38,500 bases of DNA from JAVBQG01 sp031549185 (lineage in GTDB: Bacteria > Synergistota > Synergistia > Synergistales > Synergistaceae), in NCBI GenBank assembly GCA_031549185.1, contig JAVBQG010000054.1:1-38500 (forward strand), read 5' to 3'. The translations under genes and the position numbers were made by a program. Numbering within the stretch: the first letter of the stretch is position 1; each line of letters begins with the position of its first letter. Below are positions 8,347 to 15,319 of this stretch, piece by piece. Under the pieces are notes generated by a model. The model had not been told where the DNA came from, did not search any database, and was given only the letters and a program-made list of their open reading frames with translations.

Positions 8347-8951
8347 TACGGATGTTATCGGGAACCGTCCTGTCCGTGGACGCGGACAGCATATGCCTCG
8401 ACGTGGCGGGCTTCGGCCTGGAGGTCTTCGCCTCCGGCAGCCTGCTCGCCGCGGCGCGCCCGAACGAGTTTCTCACCTGCCAGGCCTGGCTGCAGGTGAG
8501 CGACGCAGGCATGGCGCTCTTCGGCTTCTCGGACGACGCCGAGCGTGCGCTCTTTCTGGAGATCACGCAGGTCAAGACGATGGGCGGCAAGCTCTCGATC
8601 GCGCTCCTGCGGCATCTGGACGTGGAGACGATCGTCTCGGCCATCCTGGCGGAGGACTCCTCGCGCCTGGCCGTGCCGGGGCTCGGCCCCAAACGGGCCG
8701 AGCGCATCTGTTTCGAGCTGCGCTCGAAGGTGGAGAAGAAATTCGCCGCCCTCGTGAGCGCCGTCCCTGTCTCGGGGAAGCGCGGATCGATGGACGCGGA
8801 GGTCGTATCCGGTCTCGTCGGCCTCGGTTTCTCGCAGAGCGAGGCCGTGCACGCGGTCTCGGCCTGCCGCGCCGAGGACAGATCGTGGAGCGAGGAGGAG
8901 CTGATGAAATCCTCCCTCGCGAAGCTGCAGCGCGGAGCGGCGGGTAGATGA
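8343..8951 (+). CDS. ruvA: Holliday junction branch migration protein RuvA
   Basis: A 202-residue protein that binds four-way junctions as a tetramer and loads RuvB. The N-terminal OB fold (MIRMLSGTVLSVDADSICLD) is followed by helix-hairpin-helix motifs (LAVPGLGPKRAERI) and a C-terminal RuvB-binding helical domain (VSGLVGLGFSQSEAVHAV). It overlaps ruvC and ruvB by 4 bases each, a tightly coupled ruvCAB operon. Confidence 0.95.
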   Translation: MIRMLSGTVLSVDADSICLDVAGFGLEVFASGSLLAAARPNEFLTCQAWLQVSDAGMALFGFSDDAERALFLEITQVKTMGGKLSIALLRHLDVETIVSAILAEDSSRLAVPGLGPKRAERICFELRSKVEKKFAALVSAVPVSGKRGSMDAEVVSGLVGLGFSQSEAVHAVSACRAEDRSWSEEELMKSSLAKLQRGAAGR

Positions 8952-10057
8952 TGGAGACCTTCACGATGGACGATCTGGCAAACGTGCCGGACACGTCGGA
9001 AAGTATGGAGAAGAAACCTTTCGAGACGCTGCGTCGGGATCGGGAGGAAGACATCCTCACCCTGCGGCCGCAGGCGTTGGCCGAGTTCATCGGCCAGGAC
9101 GCGCTGAAGGACAAGCTCTCGATCTTCATACGGGCCTCGCAGAGCCGTGAGGAGCCGCTCGACCACACGCTCTTCTACGGTCCCCCCGGTCTTGGCAAGA
9201 CGACGCTGGCGGGGATCATCGCCAGGGAGATGAAGGGCAACCTGCGCGTCACCTCCGGGCCCGCGCTCGAGCGCGCCGGGGACCTGGCCGCGATCCTCTC
9301 GAACATCCAGCCGAACGACGCGCTCTTCATCGACGAAATTCATCGCATGTCCGCCAACATCGAGGAGATTCTGTATCCGGCGATGGAGGACTTCTGCCTC
9401 GCCATCGTCGTCGGCAAGGGGCCGCTGGCGCGCAGCATCCGTCTGCAGCTGCCCCGTTTCACGCTGATCGGCGCGACCACGCGGCTGGGGCTGTTGACCT
9501 CGCCGCTTCGCGCGCGCTTCGGCATCGTCGAACAGCTCCACCTGTATACGTCGGAGGAGCTGACGCAGATCGTCCGGCGGGGGGCCGACGTCCTGGGGGC
9601 CGTGGTCACGGGCGAGGCGGCCCGCGAGATCGGCCTGCGCGCGCGCGGCACGCCGCGCGTCGCCCTGCGCCTGCTGCGGCGCGTGCGCGATGTGGCGCAG
9701 GTGAGAGGGGAGGGCGAGATCTCGCCCGCGCTCGCGAAGGCCGCGCTCGACATGCTCGGCGTCGACGCGCAGGGGCTCGACGAGCAGGACCGCAAGTTCC
9801 TCCGCGCGCTACTCGAACTCTTCGATGGCGGCCCGGTCGGCCTCTCGACGCTCGCCGCCGCACTCAACGAGGACACGCAGACGATCGAGGACATCTACGA
9901 GCCCTACCTGATCCAGCGCGGCCTGTTGGAGCGCACGCCGCGCGGCCGCAAAGCGACGCGCAACACGTACGAGTACATGGGGATGACGCCGTCGCCGCAG
10001 TTTCGCCAGATGTCGCTCCTGGACGACGGGGAGGATGCGGAGAAATCGTTCGTATGA
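8948..10057 (+). CDS. ruvB: Holliday junction branch migration helicase RuvB
   Basis: A 369-residue AAA+ hexameric motor that drives branch migration on RuvA-bound junctions. Walker A is GPPGLGKTT at 78-86, Walker B LFIDE ends at 130, sensor 1 is GATTR, and the C-terminal winged helix ends in RGRKATRNTYEYMG. About 20 extra residues follow the winged helix. ATG 8948 overlaps the ruvA stop; the next codon is also ATG, so the start may be 8951. The DUF2905 gene overlaps its stop. Confidence 0.96.
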   Translation: MMETFTMDDLANVPDTSESMEKKPFETLRRDREEDILTLRPQALAEFIGQDALKDKLSIFIRASQSREEPLDHTLFYGPPGLGKTTLAGIIAREMKGNLRVTSGPALERAGDLAAILSNIQPNDALFIDEIHRMSANIEEILYPAMEDFCLAIVVGKGPLARSIRLQLPRFTLIGATTRLGLLTSPLRARFGIVEQLHLYTSEELTQIVRRGADVLGAVVTGEAAREIGLRARGTPRVALRLLRRVRDVAQVRGEGEISPALAKAALDMLGVDAQGLDEQDRKFLRALLELFDGGPVGLSTLAAALNEDTQTIEDIYEPYLIQRGLLERTPRGRKATRNTYEYMGMTPSPQFRQMSLLDDGEDAEKSFV

Positions 10058-10281
10058 ACGTGCTCGCCAAGACCCTGATGATATTCGGGCTCGTCCTCTT
10101 CTGTGCCGGCGCCCTCCTGTTCGCCGCCTCGAAGCTCGGGCTCCCGTTCGGCAAGCTGCCCGGCGACATCGCCTGGCAGGGGAAGAGCGTCAAGGTCTTC
10201 GTGCCGATCACCAGCATGATCGTCGCGAGCGTTGTGCTCACGCTGATTCTGAACCTGATCGCGAGGTTTTTCCGGCATTGA
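10054..10281 (+). CDS. DUF2905 family small membrane protein
   Basis: A 75-residue protein with two predicted membrane helices (about residues 7-27 and 50-71) joined by the conserved segment LPFGKLPGDIAWQGKSVKVFVPI, quoted here only as a landmark near residues 30-52. It matches the DUF2905 family, often found directly after ruvB. Its function is unknown. The ATG overlaps the ruvB stop by 4 bases. It is the last gene before a repeat-containing 142-bp gap. Confidence 0.88.
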   Translation: MNVLAKTLMIFGLVLFCAGALLFAASKLGLPFGKLPGDIAWQGKSVKVFVPITSMIVASVVLTLILNLIARFFRH

Positions 10282-10308
10282 GTGATTGCGCAATATTGTC
10301 GCAGGGTC

Positions 10309-10384
10309 GTAGGGATGCGCATTGCGCATCCGACTGTCCTGAAGAAACCACGATTCTTGGCGGACGCGCAATGCGCGTCCCTAC
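10309..10384. repeat. Palindromic intergenic repeat, GTAGGG family, copy 2
   Basis: GGATGCGC-ATT-GCGCATCC (10313-10331) and GGACGCGC-AAT-GCGCGTCC (10362-10380) are perfect 8-bp hairpins, bounded by GTAGG and CCTAC. A 30-bp unrelated spacer separates them, unlike copy 1. It lies between the DUF2905 gene and the spoIID-like gene. Confidence 0.83.
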
Positions 10385-10423
10385 GGGAACAAAAACGGAC
10401 CAGACTGTTCTGGAGGGATAGGA

Positions 10424-11827
10424 ATGACACGAACGTATTCACGATTTTTATTCGCCTTTATTCTTTTATTATTCACCATCACCGGTACGGCGCAGGCCGT
10501 GCCGAACCGGAACATCAAGATCGGCGTCGCGACGGACGTGGCCTCCGGTCAACTGCTCGGCAGCGGACTCTCGTTGCGCGACGCGAGCGGCAGCGCTGTC
10601 TCCCCCCCCTCGGGCTCGTCGGTCTCCGCCTCCGGCGGGTACCTGCGCGTCGGGTCGACGCAGCTCAGGATGCCCGTCCGTGTCGAGGGCGGCAACGGAC
10701 TGGGCTGGGACAAAACGCGTTACCGCGGTACCCTGACGATCATCCAGTCCTCGCGCGGTTTCACCGTCGTCAACGAATTGGACCTGGAGAGCTATCTGCG
10801 CGGCATTCTCAAGATCGAGATGAATCCCGAGTGGCCACCGGAGGCCCTCAAGGCGCAGGCGGTGCTCGCCCGTACGTTTGCCATGAAGAACATGGGGCGC
10901 TTCGCCGCGAAAGGGTACGACCTCGACGCGACGGAGAACTCGCAGGTCTACCGCGGCGTCAACGCCGAGGACCCCCGCACGGACGCGGCGGTCTCCTCCA
11001 CGGTCGGGCAGGTCCTGACCTACAACGGGCAGACCGCGTCGATCTACTATCACTCCGACAGCGGCGGCTCAACCGCCGACGTCTCGCACGTATGGGGCGG
11101 CAACGTGCCGTACCTGACGTGCCGTCAGGAGGCGGTCGCGTATAACTCCCCCTACTCGAACTGGACGCTGACGCTGACGCCCGCGCAGGTGGGGGCGGCG
11201 CTGTCGAAGATGAACGTGAACGTCGGCTCCGTGCGCGGCGTGCAGGTGATCCTGAAGGACGCCTCGGGCCGCGCGATTCAGCTTCGCGTGCAGGGTGACA
11301 GAGGGACGGCGGACGTGCGCGCGCACGCCTTCCGCATGGCGGTCGGCAGCAGCGTTCTCCGCAGCACGTATTTCGACATAGCGAGCGGTGGGGCGGCGAT
11401 TGCGCCGGCTGCAACCCCCGTCGCCTCAGCGCCCACTCCGGCCGCGACGAGCGTGCCGTATACGGCGGAGTATTCGTCGAAGGCCGATCCGCTGGTCGAG
11501 CTGACAAAGAACGGCGTCTTCACGAAGGACGAGATGATGGACATGCTGATGAACCCCGAAAGGCGCGACGAATACCTGAAAAAAGGCTTGGCGCGCCTCT
11601 CGGGAGGCGCGATCCCCTCGACTTCCACGACGCCGCAGAGGCCAGCGCAGAGGCCGCCGTCGACGCCGGCATCGACGGCCTCCGCCGGAGGTTTTACCTT
11701 CGTCGGCAAAGGCTGGGGGCACGGTGTGGGCCTCTCCCAGTGGGGCGCGAAAGCCATGGCGGACGGGGGCGCCTCGTGCGAGGCGATTTTGAATCACTAC
11801 TTCCCGGGGACGAAAATTGCCAGATAG
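10424..11827 (+). CDS. SpoIID/LytB domain protein, probable peptidoglycan lytic transglycosylase
   Basis: A 467-residue exported protein with an N-terminal hydrophobic signal (about 6-26, ending at AQA-VP). The SpoIID core includes EMNPEWPPEALKAQAV, with the expected catalytic glutamate, and the C-terminal GKGWGHGVGLSQWGA motif. Between the core and that final motif lies an Ala/Pro/Thr/Ser-rich insertion of about 110 residues, much longer than in SpoIID itself. In spore-formers SpoIID degrades septal glycan. No sporulation genes are seen here, so a general envelope role is inferred. A GGAGG site at 10412 sets the start. Its end overlaps the queA start. Confidence 0.87.
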   Translation: MTRTYSRFLFAFILLLFTITGTAQAVPNRNIKIGVATDVASGQLLGSGLSLRDASGSAVSPPSGSSVSASGGYLRVGSTQLRMPVRVEGGNGLGWDKTRYRGTLTIIQSSRGFTVVNELDLESYLRGILKIEMNPEWPPEALKAQAVLARTFAMKNMGRFAAKGYDLDATENSQVYRGVNAEDPRTDAAVSSTVGQVLTYNGQTASIYYHSDSGGSTADVSHVWGGNVPYLTCRQEAVAYNSPYSNWTLTLTPAQVGAALSKMNVNVGSVRGVQVILKDASGRAIQLRVQGDRGTADVRAHAFRMAVGSSVLRSTYFDIASGGAAIAPAATPVASAPTPAATSVPYTAEYSSKADPLVELTKNGVFTKDEMMDMLMNPERRDEYLKKGLARLSGGAIPSTSTTPQRPAQRPPSTPASTASAGGFTFVGKGWGHGVGLSQWGAKAMADGGASCEAILNHYFPGTKIAR

Positions 11828-12875
11828 CGATTTTCGCGAACTTTACAGGGTCGACGATTTCGACTACGAACTGCCCGAGGAGTTGATCGCCCAGAGCCCG
11901 GCGGAGAAGCGCGACGAATCGCGCCTGATGGTGCTCCCGCGTTTCGGAGGAGGACCGTCGCGCGTGCGCTTTTCGGATCTCCCGTCGTTTTTGCGCGCGG
12001 GCGACCTGCTCGTGTTGAACGATACACGCGTCTTCAAGGCGCGTCTCTTCGGGAAAAAAGTGCCCGCTGGGGCGGCTGTCGAAATTTTCTTTCTGGAGCC
12101 TGCGCCGGAGGGCAATGCCTGGAAGGTGCTGGTGCGGCCGGGGAGGAAGCTCCAGCCTGGCGCGGCGGTCGAACTGCCGGATGGAAGCATCGTCTCGATC
12201 GGGGAGAGAATAGAGGATGGCCTGCGGCTGATTCATCTGGCGGAGGGCGAGGACGCCTCCGCGCTCCTCGAGCGTTGCGGAGAGCTCCCTCTGCCGCCGT
12301 ACATCAAGGGCCGCCCGGCAGATCCGGAGCGTTATCAGACGATCTACGCGAAGAGGGAGAACGAGCGCTCGGTCGCGGCACCGACGGCAGGCCTGCACTT
12401 TACGCCGGAGTTGCTCGCGGCTCTGGAGTCGAAAGGTGTCGGATATGCCTTCGTCACGCTCGACGTGGGACTGGGTACCTTTCGGCCCGTGAAGGTCGAG
12501 GACGTACGCGATCATCACATGCACAGCGAGCGCTGCCGCGTCGGCGACGGGACGGCGCAGCGCATCGCGGAGACGCGCCGCGCGGGCGGACGAATCGTCG
12601 CCGTGGGCACGACCGTAGTGCGAACGCTGGAGTCCTTCGCGGACGAAAGCGGCGCGATCGAGCCGGGCGAGCGGGAGACGGACATCTTCATCCGCCCCGG
12701 TTACCGTTTCAAAGTCGTGAGCGGTCTCGTCACGAATTTTCACCTGCCCCGGAGCACGCTGCTGATGCTGGTGTCTGCTTTCGCGGGGCACGAACGGATC
12801 ATGGGCGCGTACGCCGAGGCGGTGAGGGAGAGATACAGGTTCTTCTCGTTCGGCGATGCGATGTTGATCGCATAG
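11817..12875 (+). CDS. queA: S-adenosylmethionine:tRNA ribosyltransferase-isomerase QueA
   Basis: A 352-residue enzyme that moves the ribosyl part of SAM to preQ1 at tRNA position 34, giving epoxyqueuosine. Diagnostic segments are LPEELIAQSP, LVLNDTRVFKARL, SVAAPTAGLHFT, LDVGLGTFRPV, HSERC and TNFHLPRSTLLMLVSAF. The start is TTG 11817 inside the end of the spoIID-like gene (11-base overlap), with GGGGA just upstream; no ATG fits. In many Firmicutes tgt follows queA, but here a cyclodeaminase gene follows after 52 bp. Confidence 0.95.
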   Translation: MPDSDFRELYRVDDFDYELPEELIAQSPAEKRDESRLMVLPRFGGGPSRVRFSDLPSFLRAGDLLVLNDTRVFKARLFGKKVPAGAAVEIFFLEPAPEGNAWKVLVRPGRKLQPGAAVELPDGSIVSIGERIEDGLRLIHLAEGEDASALLERCGELPLPPYIKGRPADPERYQTIYAKRENERSVAAPTAGLHFTPELLAALESKGVGYAFVTLDVGLGTFRPVKVEDVRDHHMHSERCRVGDGTAQRIAETRRAGGRIVAVGTTVVRTLESFADESGAIEPGERETDIFIRPGYRFKVVSGLVTNFHLPRSTLLMLVSAFAGHERIMGAYAEAVRERYRFFSFGDAMLIA

Positions 12876-12927
12876 GAAACAGGGGAGTTTCGGCAATCGG
12901 TTTTTTGAGGGGCGGAGGAGGTTACCG

Positions 12928-13560
12928 ATGGAGGTACGCGAGACGAGGATTGGCGTTTTTCTGGACGAATTGGCGAGCGGCAAACCGACTCCCGGCAGCG
13001 GCTGCGTCGCCGGGCTCTGTGGCGCGCTCGGGGCGGCGCTGGTATCGATGGTCGCGGGACTGACGGCCGGGCGCGAACGGTACGCCGACGTCGACGAGAA
13101 GATGCGCAAGATTCTCGAGAGCGCGAAGACGATGCTCGGGACGTTCTCGAAACTGGCCGAGGACGATATGGTCGTCTACGAGGAGTACATGACCGCGCTC
13201 GGCATGCCGAAGTCGACCGAGGCGGAGCGAGACGTCCGAAAAAGAGCGCTGTCGACGAGATCGAAGCTGATCGTCTCCGTACCGCTCGACATCGCCGAAC
13301 AATCCGTCGCGCTGGGAGCGCTCGCGCTCGACGCGCTGGAGCACGGCAACAGGAATGCCTCCATGGACGCGGCGGCGGCTGTGCAACTCGCCCTCGTGAC
13401 CGCGAAGATCGCGTCGAACGACGTGCGCTTCAATCTGCGCGGCATCAAGGATGCGAAGTTTGCGAAGGCGGTCGGCGGGCGCCTGGAGATCGTCATGAGG
13501 GACATCGCGGGGATTGCCTCGACGTCGGAGGCCTTTTTCGGGAGCCTGCTGAAGAGTTGA
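12928..13560 (+). CDS. Cyclodeaminase/cyclohydrolase family protein (FTCD_C; FchA-like)
   Basis: A 210-residue, mainly helical protein of the formiminotransferase-cyclodeaminase C-terminal family. The conserved start is FLDELASGKPTPGSG, followed by a Gly/Ala-rich helix, KRALSTRSKLIVSVPLDIAE and NASMDAAAAVQLA. Relatives are formimino-THF cyclodeaminase and the anaerobe methenyl-THF cyclohydrolase FchA; both feed methenyl-THF metabolism. No formiminotransferase domain is attached. With metF and metH downstream, a role in the folate one-carbon chain is likely. A strong GGAGGAGG site precedes the ATG, and the stop overlaps the next gene. Confidence 0.88.
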   Translation: MEVRETRIGVFLDELASGKPTPGSGCVAGLCGALGAALVSMVAGLTAGRERYADVDEKMRKILESAKTMLGTFSKLAEDDMVVYEEYMTALGMPKSTEAERDVRKRALSTRSKLIVSVPLDIAEQSVALGALALDALEHGNRNASMDAAAAVQLALVTAKIASNDVRFNLRGIKDAKFAKAVGGRLEIVMRDIAGIASTSEAFFGSLLKS

Positions 13561-14132
13561 GAGTACACGAGCTCTCTCGGGAGGATGCCATGCCGCGCAT
13601 GAGAAGCGTCCTCTCCCGCGCGGGGTGTCCGGAACTTCTTTCGAACGTGTCGCCCGACATATTGAGCCTCGCGAAGGGCGTCTATGCGGAGGCGCTTGGA
13701 GTTGCCGTCCCTCGCGCCGTCTCTTGGTCGTTGGCGGGAGACGATCTTCCGGCCGAGCTGACCCCGCCTGAATTGGAGGGCTTCCGCTCGTATACCGTTA
13801 TCTCCGCGACGCTTGGAGACGCGCTGGATGAGAAGATCGCCGAGCGTTTCGCCGCTGGAGCGCCGCTTGAGGCGACGCTGTACGACGCCTGGGGCTCCGA
13901 GGCCGTGGAGACTCTCGTCGACAACGTGGATCGCAGATTGCGCGCCGAAAACGGAGATGGAAGCGTCCGCTTCGCCCCCGGCTACGGAGGGTTCGACGTG
14001 CGCAACAACGCGAGGTGGCTCGACCTCCTCGCCGCAAACGGCGAAAGTGACGCCGGCGTGACGGCGAACCGGGAAACCGGCATTCTGTCGCCGAGGAAGA
14101 GCGTTTTATGCATGATCGGGTGGAAGGGATAG
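13557..14132 (+). CDS. Stand-alone MetH activation-domain-like protein
   Basis: A 191-residue protein resembling the C-terminal SAM-binding reactivation domain of cobalamin-dependent methionine synthase. Recognisable parts are RFAPGYGGFDV (usually RxSPGYGDxP) and GILSPRKSVLCMIGW near the end. The domain normally supports reductive methylation of cob(II)alamin. The metH product three genes on lacks this domain, so the protein probably supplies it in trans. The start is TTG 13557, overlapping the cyclodeaminase stop; ATG 13590, with a GGAGG site, is an alternative giving 180 residues. Confidence 0.8.
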   Translation: MRVHELSREDAMPRMRSVLSRAGCPELLSNVSPDILSLAKGVYAEALGVAVPRAVSWSLAGDDLPAELTPPELEGFRSYTVISATLGDALDEKIAERFAAGAPLEATLYDAWGSEAVETLVDNVDRRLRAENGDGSVRFAPGYGGFDVRNNARWLDLLAANGESDAGVTANRETGILSPRKSVLCMIGWKG

Positions 14133-14146
14133 GCGGGGCGCAGGGA

Positions 14147-14200
14147 GAACTCCCTCCGACCCGCCTTCGGCGGGCCACCTCCCTCTAAGGGGGAGGCAGG
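14147..14200. repeat. GAACTCCC-family palindromic repeat, copy A
   Basis: It begins GAACTCCCTCC, then the hairpin CCCGCC-TTC-GGCGGG and the palindromic CCTCCC-TCTAAG-GGGGAGG. The second copy, in reverse orientation, is at 14308-14356. It lies just after the activation-domain gene. Confidence 0.7.
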
Positions 14201-14307
14201 GGACACCTATGTAAGCGCGTTGTTTTCTTATGGGCTGTTGATTTTTGACAGAGTAAGGAGAGGATTCGTTTTCTTGAAGAAAACAAAGCGTTATCCATGC
14301 GTCTTTT
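14201..14307. other. Intergenic core between two inverted repeats
   Basis: About 107 bp without a supported gene. It contains the near-palindrome GTTTTCTT-G-AAGAAAAC (around 14269-14285) and a TTGACA at 14245 without a matching -10 box. Together with the flanking repeats it may be one small composite element. Confidence 0.4.
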
Positions 14308-14356
14308 GTCTCCCTCTCCGAGGGGGATGTCATACGAAGCATGACAGGGGGAGTTC
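14308..14356. repeat. GAACTCCC-family palindromic repeat, copy B (reverse orientation)
   Basis: On the minus strand it reads GAACTCCCCCTGTCATGC, then a TTCG turn, ATGACA and CCCCCTCGGAGAGGGAG. The order of blocks matches copy A: an opening GAACTCC, a hairpin turning on TTCG, then a CT/AG-rich palindrome. It ends next to the metF promoter. Confidence 0.68.
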
Positions 14357-14358
14357 TT

Positions 14359-14387
14359 TTGACTCCGTTTTTTATAGATTTTATTAT
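14359..14387 (+). promoter_or_regulatory. Sigma-70 promoter for metF-metH
   Basis: TTGACT at 14359-14364 and TATTAT at 14382-14387, with a 17-bp spacer. This gives a start near 14394 and a short leader before the metF ATG at 14417. Confidence 0.75.
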
Positions 14388-14416
14388 CTCATTCCACGCA
14401 AGGGCAGTGATCGAAT

Positions 14417-15319
14417 ATGAAGATTGACTCTATTTTAGCAGGGGGGCAGGCGCTCTCGTTCGAGGTCTTTCCGCCGAAGCCGGAGCTCGACCAGGACCTG
14501 TCCGGGATCCGCAGGACGCTCTCCGACCTCACGGTCGCGGAGCCGGATTTCGTCTCCGTAACGTACGGCGCGGGGGGCAACAACCGTCCGCGGGCGCTGG
14601 ACATCGCCGAGATGATCCTGGCGCTCGATATGGTGCCGCTCTCCCACCTGACGGCCGTCGGCTACACGAAAGAGGACACGGCGCGTGTGCTGGCTTCGCT
14701 GGCCGCGCGCGGCGTGAAGAACATTCTGGCGCTGCGCGGCGACATTCCGGTAGGAGCGCCGGATGACATCGACCACTGGAAGGACTTCGCGAAGGCGCGG
14801 GACCTCGCCGCGTACGTCGCCTCCTGCGACGCGCGCGAAAAATTTTGCATCGGAGGCGCTGCCTACCCCGAGGGGCATCCGCAGAGCGTATCGCCCGCGG
14901 TCGATATCGAATTCATGAAAGAGAAGGTCGAGGCGGGCACCTCGTTCTTCATCACGCAGCTCTTCTTCGAGGACGAGACGTTTCTCCGCTTCATGGATCG
15001 CGTTCATGCCGCGGGGCTGGATGTACCGGTCATCGCGGGCATCATGCCGGTCTTTCAGGCGAAACAGATCAAGCGCATCGTCGAAATATCGGGCTGCTCG
15101 GTGCCGGAGGAGCTCGCCGTCCTGCTCGATCGCTACGAGAATGATCACGAAGCGATGGCCGACGCGGGCGCGGACTACGCGGCGGGCCAGATCCGGAATC
15201 TGTGGGATAACGGCGTGAGCGGCATTCACGTCTATACGATGAACAAAGCCGCCCGCGTCCTCGACATTCTGAGGCGCTGCGGCATGTCGACGAAGAGGGA
15301 GAGAGGAGCGATTCGATGA
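14417..15319 (+). CDS. metF: 5,10-Methylenetetrahydrofolate reductase
   Basis: A 300-residue flavin enzyme reducing methylene-THF to methyl-THF, the methyl donor for MetH. The conserved start SFEVFPPKPE contains the catalytic glutamate. DFVSVTYGAGG, LTAVGYT, NILALRGDIP, AAYPEGHP and TQLFFE follow in the usual order. Length is typical of the bacterial catalytic domain. It has its own good promoter and overlaps metH by 4 bases. Only a weak purine site (AAGGGCAG) precedes the ATG. Confidence 0.95.
   Translation: MKIDSILAGGQALSFEVFPPKPELDQDLSGIRRTLSDLTVAEPDFVSVTYGAGGNNRPRALDIAEMILALDMVPLSHLTAVGYTKEDTARVLASLAARGVKNILALRGDIPVGAPDDIDHWKDFAKARDLAAYVASCDAREKFCIGGAAYPEGHPQSVSPAVDIEFMKEKVEAGTSFFITQLFFEDETFLRFMDRVHAAGLDVPVIAGIMPVFQAKQIKRIVEISGCSVPEELAVLLDRYENDHEAMADAGADYAAGQIRNLWDNGVSGIHVYTMNKAARVLDILRRCGMSTKRERGAIR

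Noticed and set aside
14201..14416. SAM or cobalamin riboswitch before metF-metH
   Set aside because: No conserved SAM-box or B12-box sequence was found, and the promoter start near 14394 leaves only about 23 bases of leader.
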